In this document: positions 1-6,762 of the stretch, piece after piece | How positions within the stretch are numbered: position 1 is the first letter of the stretch | How the letters are laid out: the number at the start of each line of letters is the position of its first letter | From: an uncultured Lachnospiraceae bacterium | GTDB lineage: Bacteria > Bacillota > Clostridia > Lachnospirales > Lachnospiraceae | Reading direction: 5' to 3' | NCBI GenBank assembly: GCA_945919075.1 | Contig: CAMEIX010000021.1 | Span: forward strand, 1-56,388 | Length of the DNA: 56,388 nt | Made by a program: the position numbers and the translations under genes | The notes under the pieces: model-generated | Database searches by the model: none | Seen by the model: the letters and a program-made list of their open reading frames with translations, nothing else | Told to the model about the DNA's origin: nothing

Positions 1-95
1 CAACAGGCAGGAAAGAAGTTTTCAATGTTCGGTTTTGAAGGCACAATGTGTCTTTCTAAGTATTATTTATGAATAACTGCATATAATATTACTGA

Positions 96-167
96 GGCTC
101 CATGGTCAAGCGGTTAAGACATCGCCCTTTCACGGCGGTAACACGGGTTCGATTCCCGTTGGAGTCA
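96..167 (+). tRNA. tRNA-Glu (anticodon TTC)
   Basis: A 72-nt cloverleaf. The 7-bp acceptor stem pairs GGCTCCA with TGGAGTC, with discriminator A167. The anticodon loop CTTTCAC carries TTC, and the T arm contains GGTTCGATTCC. No CCA is encoded. It lies directly against the next tRNA with no spacer, so the three tRNAs are processed from one transcript. Confidence 0.95.
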
Positions 168-239
168 TCCTCGATAGCTCAGCGGTAGAGCATTCGGCTG
201 TTAACCGAAGGGTCGTAGGTTCGAACCCTACTCGGGGAG
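168..239 (+). tRNA. tRNA-Asn (anticodon GTT)
   Basis: A 72-nt cloverleaf with acceptor stem TCCTCGA/TCGGGGA (one G-U pair), anticodon loop CTGTTAA with GTT, T arm GGTTCGAACCC, and discriminator G239. It follows tRNA-Glu without a gap. Confidence 0.95.
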
Positions 240-242
240 TCT

Positions 243-313
243 GGCGACATAGCCAAGCGGTAAGGCATGGGTCTGCAACACCCTGATCACCAGTTCAAAT
301 CTGGTTGTCGCCT
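243..313 (+). tRNA. tRNA-Cys (anticodon GCA)
   Basis: A 71-nt cloverleaf with a perfect acceptor stem GGCGACA/TGTCGCC, anticodon loop CTGCAAC with GCA, T arm with GTTCAAATC, and discriminator T313. It is the last tRNA of the cluster. Confidence 0.95.
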
Positions 314-316
314 CTT

Positions 317-350
317 AAAAATCCTAAAACTACGTGTTTTAGGATTTTTT
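317..350 (+). terminator. Rho-independent terminator of the tRNA cluster
   Basis: AATCCTAAAAC pairs with GTTTTAGGATT around a TACGT loop and is followed by a T tract. It sits just after tRNA-Cys and before cobB. Confidence 0.9.
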
Positions 351-373
351 CGTATACATAGGGAGGGGAAAAC

Positions 374-1093
374 ATGGACGAAAAAATCGAAAAGTTCAGG
401 CAGATGCTTGCAGAGTGTAATAATGTAGTATTCTTTGGCGGTGCCGGAGTTTCTACGGAAAGTGGAATACCGGATTTTCGGAGTGTGGATGGACTTTATC
501 ATGAACAATATGACTATCCTCCCGAAACGATCCTAAGCCATACATTTTATCGAAGAAATACAGAAGAGTTTTATCGTTTTTACCGGAATAAAATGCTTTA
601 TCTGGGAGCAAAACCAAATGCTGCACATAAAAAGCTTGCCGAATGGGAACAACAGGGAAAATTAAAGGCAGTGATTACCCAGAATATTGATGGCCTGCAT
701 CAGGCAGCCGGGAGTAAGGTTGTCTGGGAACTTCACGGAAGTGTTCTTCGGAATTATTGTGAGAGCTGCGGAGCCTTTTATGATGTGGATTATATCCGTA
801 ATTCAGAAGGGGTTCCGAAGTGTGAAAAATGTGGCGGCAGCATAAAACCGGATGTGGTTCTTTATGAAGAAGGCTTAGACGATCACGTTGTTACTGAGGC
901 GGTAAAAGCAATTCGTAATGCAGACATGCTGATTATAGGAGGAACTTCTCTGGCAGTATATCCGGCGGCCGGCCTGATTGATTATTTCCGGGGAAAATAT
1001 CTAGTACTTGTAAATAAGGGGGCAACAAGCCGGGATGCGCAGGCAGATTTGGTAATCGACGGGAAGATTGGCGAAGTGTTTAGCGCATTATAA
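374..1093 (+). CDS. cobB: SIR2-family NAD-dependent protein deacylase (sirtuin)
   Basis: Removes acetyl or related acyl groups from lysines using NAD+; cytoplasmic. The 239-residue length is normal for a bacterial sirtuin. Visible motifs are the NAD-binding GAGVSTESGIPDFRS (about 24-37), QNIDGLHQAAG (about 103-113), and catalytic His at about 121 in ELHGS. A zinc site is formed by Cys 129, 132, 150 and 153 (CESC and CEKC). Late NAD-binding residues GGTSLAVYPA and LVNKGAT are present. The start has a GGGAGGGG ribosome binding site. It lies between the tRNA terminator and the DUF951 gene. Substrate preference (deacetylase versus desuccinylase) cannot be read here. Confidence 0.93.
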   Translation: MDEKIEKFRQMLAECNNVVFFGGAGVSTESGIPDFRSVDGLYHEQYDYPPETILSHTFYRRNTEEFYRFYRNKMLYLGAKPNAAHKKLAEWEQQGKLKAVITQNIDGLHQAAGSKVVWELHGSVLRNYCESCGAFYDVDYIRNSEGVPKCEKCGGSIKPDVVLYEEGLDDHVVTEAVKAIRNADMLIIGGTSLAVYPAAGLIDYFRGKYLVLVNKGATSRDAQADLVIDGKIGEVFSAL

Positions 1094-1129
1094 TGAGGAG
1101 ACCATATTGAATGGAGAGGAACCCTATAT

Positions 1130-1312
1130 ATGAATATTCAGGTAGGAGATGTAATTAAACTGAAGAAAGAACATCCCTGTGGAAGTAAGGAATGGGAAGT
1201 TTTGCGAATTGGCGCTGATTTTCGCTTAAAATGTATGGGATGTGAGCATCAAATTATGATTTCACGCAAAATAGTTGAAAAAAATCTTAGGGAAATTGTG
1301 AAAAAGGCTTGA
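1130..1312 (+). CDS. DUF951 family small protein
   Basis: A 60-residue protein of the DUF951 family, which is widespread in Firmicutes and of unknown function. The family pattern is visible: an N-terminal VGDVIKLKKEHPCGSKEWEV strand region, then LKCMGC and the ISR residues near the C terminus. The paired Cys and HPCG/KCMGC may bind metal or nucleic acid, but that is inference. It starts 37 nt after cobB with a GGAGAGG ribosome binding site, so it is probably co-transcribed with cobB. The promoter of the following ribosomal operon begins over its stop codon. Confidence 0.85.
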   Translation: MNIQVGDVIKLKKEHPCGSKEWEVLRIGADFRLKCMGCEHQIMISRKIVEKNLREIVKKA

Positions 1313-1337
1313 AATCAAGCGGATTATATGGTATTAT
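1309..1337 (+). promoter_or_regulatory. Sigma-A type promoter of the rpsF-ssb-rpsR operon
   Basis: The -35 TTGAAA (1309-1314) and -10 TATTAT (1332-1337) are separated by exactly 17 bp. It overlaps the last codon and stop of DUF951. Confidence 0.7.
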
Positions 1338-1362
1338 TCTAATCCGTGATATATTATTCCTT

Positions 1363-1381
1363 GCTCCTGCAGGACAGGGGC
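1363..1381 (+). promoter_or_regulatory. Hairpin in the rpsF leader
   Basis: GCTCCTG pairs with CAGGGGC around a CAGGA loop in the roughly 60-nt 5' leader of rpsF. In several bacteria an S6:S18 complex binds a leader RNA of this operon to repress it. I could not match this hairpin to that consensus, so an autoregulatory role is only a possibility. Confidence 0.35.
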
Positions 1382-1405
1382 CAGAGACCATAAGGAGGTA
1401 AAAGC

Positions 1406-1693
1406 ATGAGCAAATATGAATTAACAGTTGTTGTAAGTGCGAAAATCGAAGATGATGAAAGAGCAGCCGTAGTTGATAAGTGTAAGGCACTTATTGAAAG
1501 ATTCGGCGGTACAATCACCAACGTTGATGAAGCTGGTAAGAAGAGATTAGCTTACGAGATTCAGAAGATGAAGGAAGCTTTCTACTATTTCATCCAGTTC
1601 GATGCTGAAACCACAGCTCCCGCTGAAATTGAGAGCCGTGTTCGCATTATGGACAACGTAATCAGATACTTGATTGTAAAACAGGAAGCATAA
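1406..1693 (+). CDS. rpsF: 30S ribosomal protein S6
   Basis: S6 of the small ribosomal subunit, 95 residues, normal length. It binds S18 and 16S rRNA in the central domain. The family fold is recognisable: MSKYELTVVV start, then the GGTITNVDEAGKKRLAYEI segment and a C terminus ending in RVRIMDNVIRYLIVK. It is the first gene of rpsF-ssb-rpsR, a conserved bacterial order, and has the ribosome binding site TAAGGAGG. Confidence 0.97.
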   Translation: MSKYELTVVVSAKIEDDERAAVVDKCKALIERFGGTITNVDEAGKKRLAYEIQKMKEAFYYFIQFDAETTAPAEIESRVRIMDNVIRYLIVKQEA

Positions 1694-1746
1694 TAGGCAT
1701 ACCAGGTATGTAAGGGTTCCTGGTATACCGGAAAGAGGGACTTAAT

Positions 1747-2202
1747 ATGAACAAAGTAATTCTTATGGGAAGATTAACCAGAGATCCTGAAGTAAGATAT
1801 TCTCAGGGAGAAAATTCACTTGCAATCGCAAGATATACCCTGGCAGTTGATCGTAGAAACGCCAGAGGAAACAATGGCGATGATCAGACCGCAGATTTTA
1901 TTAACTGCGTGGCATTTGGACGCAGCGGAGAATTCGCAGAGAAGTATTTCCGCAAAGGTACCAAACTGCTTGTCAGTGGTCGTATCCAGACCGGCAGCTA
2001 TACCAACAAGGATGGTGTAAGAGTTTATACTACTGAAGTTGTTGTAGATGATCAGGAATTTGCAGAGAGCAAGAATGCTTCCAGCGAGAATAACAGTGGT
2101 TTTGCGGGAGGTAGTTCTTACAGCAGACCGGAACCTGCAGGTTCGGTTGACGGCTTTATGAACATCCCGGACGGTATCGATGAAGAGTTACCGTTTAACT
2201 AA
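1747..2202 (+). CDS. ssb: Single-stranded DNA-binding protein
   Basis: SSB coats single-stranded DNA during replication, repair and recombination, and recruits partners through its acidic tail. It has 151 residues. The N-terminal OB fold starts MNKVILMGRLTRDPEVRYS and contains FINCVAFGRSGEF and GRIQTGSYTNKDG. A Gly/Ser-rich linker follows at about 110-135. The C-terminal tip DEELPFN is the standard partner-binding tail. It lies between rpsF and rpsR in the ribosomal operon. Confidence 0.97.
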   Translation: MNKVILMGRLTRDPEVRYSQGENSLAIARYTLAVDRRNARGNNGDDQTADFINCVAFGRSGEFAEKYFRKGTKLLVSGRIQTGSYTNKDGVRVYTTEVVVDDQEFAESKNASSENNSGFAGGSSYSRPEPAGSVDGFMNIPDGIDEELPFN

Positions 2203-2226
2203 TAATTTAAGAATGGAGGCACCAAC

Positions 2227-2490
2227 ATGGCATTTAATAAAGCAGACAAGGCAGATGCACCTATGAGAAAAAAAGGTGGTCTGCGCAGAAGAAAAAAAGT
2301 TTGTGTATTTTGTGGCAAGGACAACGTAATCGATTATAAAGATACAAATAAGTTAAAGAGATACGTATCTGAAAGAGGAAAGATTCTTCCCAGAAGAATC
2401 ACCGGCAACTGTGCAAAGCACCAGAGAGCACTTACCGTAGCAATCAAGCGCGCTCGTCACGTAGCACTGATGCCTTACGTACAGGATTAA
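2227..2490 (+). CDS. rpsR: 30S ribosomal protein S18
   Basis: S18, 87 residues, partner of S6 on the ribosomal platform. Typical features are the [10 protein letters not shown] segment, [32 protein letters not shown] and the C-terminal VALMPYVQD. It is last in the rpsF operon. The final 30 nt of the gene are the target of a genomic island: bases 2462-2480 are repeated at 7823-7841. The reading frame remains full length, so insertion restored the gene end. Confidence 0.97.
   Translation: MAFNKADKADAPMRKKGGLRRRKKVCVFCGKDNVIDYKDTNKLKRYVSERGKILPRRITGNCAKHQRALTVAIKRARHVALMPYVQD
2462..2480 (+). repeat. attL-like direct repeat inside the 3' end of rpsR
   Basis: TAGCACTGATGCCTTACGT. The copy at 7823-7841 differs at one base (G to T at the eighth position). 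The two copies bracket a broken integrase and its cargo, which is the arrangement left by site-specific integration into a gene end. Orientation naming (attL) is mine. Confidence 0.75.
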
Positions 2491-2513
2491 TAAAATCTAT
2501 AAAGAATACGTTG

Positions 2514-2550
2514 AAAAAGTCTGTAAATCTAAGGGTTTGCAGGCTTTTTT
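2514..2550 (+). terminator. Terminator after rpsR
   Basis: AAAAAGTCTGTAAATC pairs with GGTTTGCAGGCTTTTT, with some G-U pairs, around a TAAG loop, ending in a T tract. It lies inside the island boundary, so the element supplies the terminator for the host ribosomal operon. Confidence 0.75.
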
Positions 2551-2604
2551 GATTGACACAAAAAGGGTTAAAACGGACTGATTTTTGGGGCGAAAAAATA
2601 GGCA

Positions 2605-2635
2605 TTTGACACAGATTTGACACAGGTTTGACCCG
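2605..2635 (+). repeat. Three tandem 11-bp repeats (TTTGACACAG type)
   Basis: TTTGACACAG occurs at 2605 and 2616, and the related TTTGACCCG at 2627, a constant 11-bp step of about one helical turn. They lie 125 bp from the att core on the integrase side. Integrase arm-binding sites often look like this; the assignment is inference. Confidence 0.5.
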
Positions 2636-2851
2636 AAGGAAGAATAGGACTGGCAAAGGTGGAAATAAAAAATAGTATCAGATTGATACCGGACAGCAAA
2701 AACAATAAAAACAACAGAAACAATAAAAACAGGAAACAAGAAAATATATTTTGAGTTCATTGCGGTTTGAGTTAAAGATAGAATAAAAACATGAGAAACA
2801 AGAGAAACAAGAAAACATAGAATAATTTGAAATTAAAATAGGTTATAAATT

Positions 2852-2867
2852 TGTAAGTACACTTACA
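2852..2867. repeat. 16-bp inverted repeat
   Basis: TGTAAGT-AC-ACTTACA, perfect 7-bp arms. It may be a protein-binding site in the integrase upstream region. No protein can be assigned. Confidence 0.4.
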
Positions 2868-2874
2868 ATAGATG

Positions 2875-2915
2875 AACAGAGTATTCATGGTATTAGATGA
2901 ATATTCTGTTTTTTT
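2875..2915 (+). terminator. Strong hairpin with T tract upstream of the integrase remnant
   Basis: AACAGAGTATTCAT pairs with ATGAATATTCTGTT over 14 bp (one G-U) around an 8-nt loop and runs into a T tract. It would terminate plus-strand transcription before the integrase fragment. The first ATG (2897) of the downstream reading frame lies inside it, so that ATG is not a credible start. Confidence 0.6.
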
Positions 2916-2917
2916 AT

Positions 2918-3653
2918 TATATGACATATAACTTAGACTTAAAGAGAACACAGTTGGTGGCACACTTTAATATGTTAGCAGAAAAGAAAGGTCTCGCACA
3001 TGGTACTTTAAGGTCTTTGGCGAGTATGCTGTTCAACTGTCTTCAGAAAGCAGTATTTGACTGTGGATTGTTTGTTAATCCTGCAACGGATATCATGAAG
3101 GATGTAAAGGCGAGAGCTAAGGAAGAAAGGGACTGCCTTACGGATGAAGAACTGGGCGTATTGATGGGTTTTCTTCGCATTAAGGGTACTTTTCAAAACC
3201 AATGATTGCACTGTTGCTAGAAACTGGACTACGTTTCGGGGAGTGTGAAGGGCTTACTTGGGATACCATTTTACAAACGAAGGATTTCGTAAAACATTAT
3301 ATAGAATTGTTACGCATGCAAATGAATGGGAGAGTGCAAGGGCTTTGGAAGAAAAAAGAAAACCAGTACTTTTAAATGAAAAAATAACTTGTCACTGGTT
3401 CAGACATACATTTGCAACAAACCTGGTGCTTAGGGAAGTGCCTTATGACACTGCTAAGATGGTAATGGGACACAGTAGTATTAAAACAACTGTATATCTC
3501 TCAAAAGGATACAACCCCCTGGCTAAATTCATTACTAAACTTATAAGACATTTCATAGTAAAATACCCCTCAAATAACAATGGTATTTATACATTCCTTT
3601 CAACACATTCAACTATATCACCAATCGCTATTAGCTTTTCGATTGCCCTATAA
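2918..3653 (+). pseudogene. Tyrosine recombinase/integrase, fragmented
   Basis: Remains of a phage or ICE-type integrase in three frames. A core-binding (SAM-like) part is readable to about 3205 (HFNMLAEKKGLAHGTL). A short segment from 3202 gives MIALLLETGLRFGECEGLTW, with the first catalytic Arg. From about 3258 the third frame gives CHWFRHTFATNL and MGHSSIKTT, the HxxR and GH boxes. The frame changes near 3205 and near 3255. The beta-strand stretch that normally lies between the ECEGLTW box and the HxxR region is mostly missing, so there is an internal deletion. After MGHSSIKTT the expected nucleophile Tyr is displaced and the sequence runs into unrelated residues. The N-terminal arm-binding domain is also absent. 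It cannot encode an active enzyme. Confidence 0.85.
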
Positions 3654-3727
3654 AAAGCTTTAAGAAAAGCGATATGGAGAAATGAAATAGTTTATAAATT
3701 TTCAGAGGCGATTTTACGTTATTTAAC

Positions 3728-3765
3728 CAAAAGAGCACTACAGATGAATGGTGCTCTTTTGCTAT
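3728..3765. terminator. Terminator between the integrase remnant and the transporter gene
   Basis: A perfect 11-bp stem CAAAAGAGCAC/GTGCTCTTTTG with a 12-nt loop. It can act for the minus-strand transporter operon ending at 3789 and for plus-strand readthrough. Confidence 0.7.
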
Positions 3766-3788
3766 ATTAATAAAAAATTTAGTTTGAT

Positions 3789-4631
3789 TTACATAAGTTG
3801 AAACGCCATCACTCCGATAACACACACCGCACTGCCTACAAGGTTAAGTTTTGAACAGCGTTCTTTACGGAAAATGCCAATTATAAACAGACTAACAAGT
3901 ATCATAGGCTGAATAAACGAGTAATTTACAAGACTGATTGAAATAACAGCATTTTCAATAAGCATTCCCGCAGCATTTGGTATTCTTGCAAGAATTACCT
4001 TCAGCGCACCTTTTTTGTTCTTTTTAAGAATCTCCGACGGCTTTATCTCAAAAAGCATTATAACCGATATCAGCATGAGTGCAGGCAGAAGCTGAATTGT
4101 TGACGATATATAAGGTGTAAATTCCTTTATCACAAGTCCGTAGCCGTACTTTGCTCCAAGATATAATACAAGCGGTACAGCAATTTTTTTGTATTCAATC
4201 TTGCCTTCTTTACCCGATTTTGTAATAAATACAAGACCTATGACTGTAACCACAATACAGAGTAATTTTAATCCACGCAAAATCTCACCGTAAAAAACAT
4301 CAGTTATATATGAGGTGAACAGCGTCACTCCAAGCCACGCTTTAAGCTCAAAAGCTGATAGTTGCTTCAGCACAAGAGCGCTCATCTGAAATTCAAGCAT
4401 TTTACAAAGGGCGATCAGCAGAATTGCGGCAAAGCTTTGCCACGTCAGCGTAAAATGGAGTGTCTGAAATGGCAGTGTTAATGCAAGAAAAACTGACATT
4501 GACGAACACATTAAAAACGTAAATTCATTACCCGTAAAATTTGCTTCCGCAACTGCATATTTATCGCTCAGCGAGGTTATTGTGTAGCAAGCAGTAACTG
4601 CCATCATTAAAATTGCAACATTCATCACCAT
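3789..4631 (-). CDS. DMT-superfamily (EamA-like) membrane transporter
   Basis: About 280 residues made almost entirely of hydrophobic segments, about ten predicted helices in two similar halves, as in drug/metabolite transporters. The first half starts MNVAILMMAVTACYTITSL, and the second half begins near VPLVLYLGAKYGYGLVIKEF. A basic Lys-rich loop (LKKNKKGALKVI) is cytoplasmic by the positive-inside rule. The start is unclear: GTG 4643, ATG 4631 or ATG 4625 are in frame, and AAGG precedes the two ATGs. It is the third gene of a minus-strand set after a sugar isomerase-like protein and a Gfo/Idh/MocA oxidoreductase, so it probably moves their substrate or product. The substrate is unknown. Confidence 0.75.
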   Translation of the reverse strand: MVMNVAILMMAVTACYTITSLSDKYAVAEANFTGNEFTFLMCSSMSVFLALTLPFQTLHFTLTWQSFAAILLIALCKMLEFQMSALVLKQLSAFELKAWLGVTLFTSYITDVFYGEILRGLKLLCIVVTVIGLVFITKSGKEGKIEYKKIAVPLVLYLGAKYGYGLVIKEFTPYISSTIQLLPALMLISVIMLFEIKPSEILKKNKKGALKVILARIPNAAGMLIENAVISISLVNYSFIQPMILVSLFIIGIFRKERCSKLNLVGSAVCVIGVMAFQLM

Positions 4632-4642
4632 CTGACCTTCCA

Positions 4643-4680
4643 CCGCTCACGGAGGACTTCAAGCTTTTCAACGTGAGCGG
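4643..4680 (-). repeat. Hairpin between oxidoreductase and transporter genes
   Basis: A perfect 9-bp stem CCGCTCACG/CGTGAGCGG with a 20-nt loop, directly before the transporter ribosome binding site. There is no T tract after it on the minus strand, so it may tune translation or message stability rather than terminate. Confidence 0.45.
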
Positions 4681-4683
4681 CAT

Positions 4684-5796
4684 TTATTTTTTTGGGCATT
4701 TTTCATTTGCACACAAATCATTCAGATACTTTTCAAACAGTATCTCATCTGTAGGGATTTCTGCCCAATCGTTTGTCCAAGTTGAAAGATAAGCTGCATT
4801 TGAAATTGAAAGGGAGTTTAGACCCTCTTTACCTTCTGCAACCATATCCGTGCCGTTTAAAATTGCCTGTGCAAAGGCTTCAAGCACTTCGGGGTGTCCC
4901 TCGGGTTCGGGGGCAGTAAATTCTTCATAAGTGTTTTCGGGAGTGATGAATCCTTCCTTTGCAGTAAAGCAGAATTCGCGCTCGGGAACGGCTAATTTCC
5001 ACCATTTCAGCTTACCGTGTTCGATTACGATTTTGCCCTTATCGCCTGATATTTCAAGACGGTTTGTTCCGCAGGCATCGCCTGTTGTGGAAATAAAGGT
5101 TGCTGTTGCGCCGTTCTCATATTCACCAAAAATTGTTACATCATCTTCAACATCAATGTTGTGGTATTTTCCAAAATCACAGAATGCACGCACCCTTTTC
5201 GGCATACCGAAAATCCACTGCCACAGGTCGAGATTATGAGGAGCCTGGTTAAGCAATACTCCACCACCCTCGCCGTTCCACGTTGCTCTCCAGCTACCAG
5301 AATTATAGTAAGCCTGTGTTCTGTACCAGTTTGTGATTATCCACACCATTCTTTTCAGCTCGCCAAGCTGTCCGCTCTGTACTATTCTGCGAGCCTTTGC
5401 ATACATCGGATTTGTACGCTGATTGAACATAATACCAAATTTTACACCCGATTTCTCTGCTGCTTCATTCATCTCACGAACCTGTCTTGCGTAAACACCG
5501 GCAGGCTTTTCCGTAAGAACGTGAATATTATGCTTAAAGCATTCAATTGCTATCGTGGGGTGGTCATAGTGAGGCACGGCAATCAGCACAGCATCAACAA
5601 GTCCGCTGTCAAGCATTTCGGCGTAATTGGTAAATCGTGCAACCGAGGGATACTGCTTTGCCTTTTCAAGTTTATCGGGATTGATATCGCACACAGCGAC
5701 AATTTCAACGGAGGGGCATTTACCTGCGAAAACATTATAAAAATGTCCGCTTCCCATATTGCCCAAGCCAACAATGCCAAGTCTGATTTTATTCAT
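4684..5796 (-). CDS. Gfo/Idh/MocA family oxidoreductase
   Basis: NAD(P)-dependent dehydrogenase of the glucose-fructose oxidoreductase/inositol dehydrogenase/rhizopine-catabolism family, 370 residues, normal length. The Rossmann fold is at the N terminus (GIVGLGNMGSGHF, about 7-19). The EKPAG motif with the family's catalytic Lys is at about 95-99. The C-terminal half is the mixed alpha/beta substrate domain, with GGGVLLNQAPHNLDLWQWI containing the conserved His. Its ribosome binding site is AAAGGAG. It starts 12 nt after the isomerase-like gene, so the two are translated from one message. The substrate is probably a sugar or cyclitol; which one cannot be told. Confidence 0.88.
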   Translation of the reverse strand: MNKIRLGIVGLGNMGSGHFYNVFAGKCPSVEIVAVCDINPDKLEKAKQYPSVARFTNYAEMLDSGLVDAVLIAVPHYDHPTIAIECFKHNIHVLTEKPAGVYARQVREMNEAAEKSGVKFGIMFNQRTNPMYAKARRIVQSGQLGELKRMVWIITNWYRTQAYYNSGSWRATWNGEGGGVLLNQAPHNLDLWQWIFGMPKRVRAFCDFGKYHNIDVEDDVTIFGEYENGATATFISTTGDACGTNRLEISGDKGKIVIEHGKLKWWKLAVPEREFCFTAKEGFITPENTYEEFTAPEPEGHPEVLEAFAQAILNGTDMVAEGKEGLNSLSISNAAYLSTWTNDWAEIPTDEILFEKYLNDLCANEKCPKK

Positions 5797-5808
5797 AACA
5801 ATTCTCCT

Positions 5809-6627
5809 TTATATCAATTCTTTAAGTGCGGATACAGCCGCATCAAATGCTGCTCTTGGCGTAGAGTAACAATACCCCATTTTTGTTTTTTCTTTCGCTT
5901 CAAGCTTGTCAAATCCGTCAAAAGCGGACAAATGCGGCTCAAGAGTAAGAACGCTGCCGTTGTAGTTTTTTAGCAGGTACGGTAAGTTTCCGATACCCTT
6001 TCCTGCGGGAACAACCGAACCGTCTGCCATAGCGTCCTTGATGTGCATATATTCAATATATGGGGCAAGCTTTTTCCATGCTTCGATCGTGTCCTGACCG
6101 CACTGAATAAAGTTTGCAGGATCAAAGACCGCTTTAAGCTGGGGAAATGCTTTATGTATCTCCTCACATCGTAAAGCAATATCGCCGAAGATCCCCTTTT
6201 CATTCTCGTGGCAAAGTATGATCCCACTGTCCCTTGCGGCAAGGATAAACTGTTCAAGACGGTTCATAACCTCGTCCCTGTAACGCTCCTCGTCACCTGA
6301 CGGAACATAAAAACTGAACAATCTGATATGCCTTGCACCAAGAATTTCAGCAAGCTCAAGACCGTATTTGAATTTGTCAAGATGAGAGGTAAAATTATCG
6401 TTTATACCAATTTTTCCATAGGGAGAACCAAGCGACCACACCGCAAGACCTGCATCATCAAGCAGGCTGCGGACTTCTTTTGCTTTTTTCTTTGAAATGT
6501 CGGAAATATTCTCTCCATCAACACATCTTATTTCGAGATATTCAATGCCATTTTCTTTCATTGCTTTTATCTGTTCGGAAATTCTGCCGTCTGCCTCATC
6601 GGCAAAAGCAGCTAATTTAAAGTTCAT
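5809..6627 (-). CDS. Sugar phosphate isomerase/epimerase-like TIM-barrel protein
   Basis: 272 residues of the xylose isomerase-like/AP endonuclease 2 TIM-barrel family, which includes sugar epimerases and inosose dehydratase (IolE). Metal-ligand segments are visible: CHENEKGIFGD (Glu), VFDPANFIQ (Asp), MHIKDA (His, Asp) and LEPHL (Glu). The start has GGAGGT. It is the first gene of the minus-strand set, divergent from the AraC regulator. Pairing with a Gfo/Idh/MocA dehydrogenase is common in cyclitol and rare-sugar breakdown, so such a pathway is likely but the substrate is unknown. Confidence 0.85.
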   Translation of the reverse strand: MNFKLAAFADEADGRISEQIKAMKENGIEYLEIRCVDGENISDISKKKAKEVRSLLDDAGLAVWSLGSPYGKIGINDNFTSHLDKFKYGLELAEILGARHIRLFSFYVPSGDEERYRDEVMNRLEQFILAARDSGIILCHENEKGIFGDIALRCEEIHKAFPQLKAVFDPANFIQCGQDTIEAWKKLAPYIEYMHIKDAMADGSVVPAGKGIGNLPYLLKNYNGSVLTLEPHLSAFDGFDKLEAKEKTKMGYCYSTPRAAFDAAVSALKELI

Positions 6628-6670
6628 AACGATACCTCCGTTTTAATTTTAACATTATTTTATCACAAAT

Positions 6671-6717
6671 GAATTTGCATTTCTGTTGTTAATTTGAGCA
6701 ATATATATTGCAAATTC
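6671..6717. promoter_or_regulatory. Operator region between the AraC regulator and its divergent operon
   Basis: The inverted pair GAATTTGCA (6671-6679) and TGCAAATTC (6709-6717) surrounds a 14-bp perfect palindrome GCAATATATATTGC (6698-6711). It lies mid-way between divergent starts at 6627 and 6763, where an AraC-type activator would bind. A candidate rightward promoter is TTGCAA (6709-6714) with TATGAA about 17 bp on. Confidence 0.5.
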
Positions 6718-6762
6718 ACGCATAATATGTTATGAAATACAAAACAGCACGGAGGAAAAACT

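Larger units (their letters stand above)
2491..2896. other. Gene-free segment between rpsR and the integrase remnant
   Basis: About 400 bp without a believable coding region. It holds the rpsR terminator, three 11-bp tandem repeats (2605-2635), an A-rich stretch at about 2700-2830 built from recurring AAACAA/AATAAAAACA units, a 16-bp inverted repeat (2852-2867) and a strong hairpin (2875-2910). It reads as the integrase-side end of the island. Confidence 0.6.

Noticed and set aside
1..95. Possible end of an rRNA operon or tRNA promoter (TATAAT at 82-87).
   Set aside because: Too little sequence to recognise rRNA, and the TATAAT would place transcription start almost on the first tRNA base with no matching -35.
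2700..2830. A-rich recurring AAACAA/AATAAAAACA units considered as a CRISPR-like or iteron array.
   Set aside because: The units vary in length and spacing with no constant repeat and spacer; simple low-complexity sequence explains them. No CRISPR array was seen anywhere in the window.
2897..2917. ATG 2897 as the start of an integrase protein.
   Set aside because: It sits inside a strong terminator-like hairpin and the first residues do not belong to the integrase family.
5161..5973. A 270-codon plus-strand frame over the oxidoreductase and isomerase genes.
   Set aside because: It overlaps two convincing minus-strand genes and shows no protein motif.
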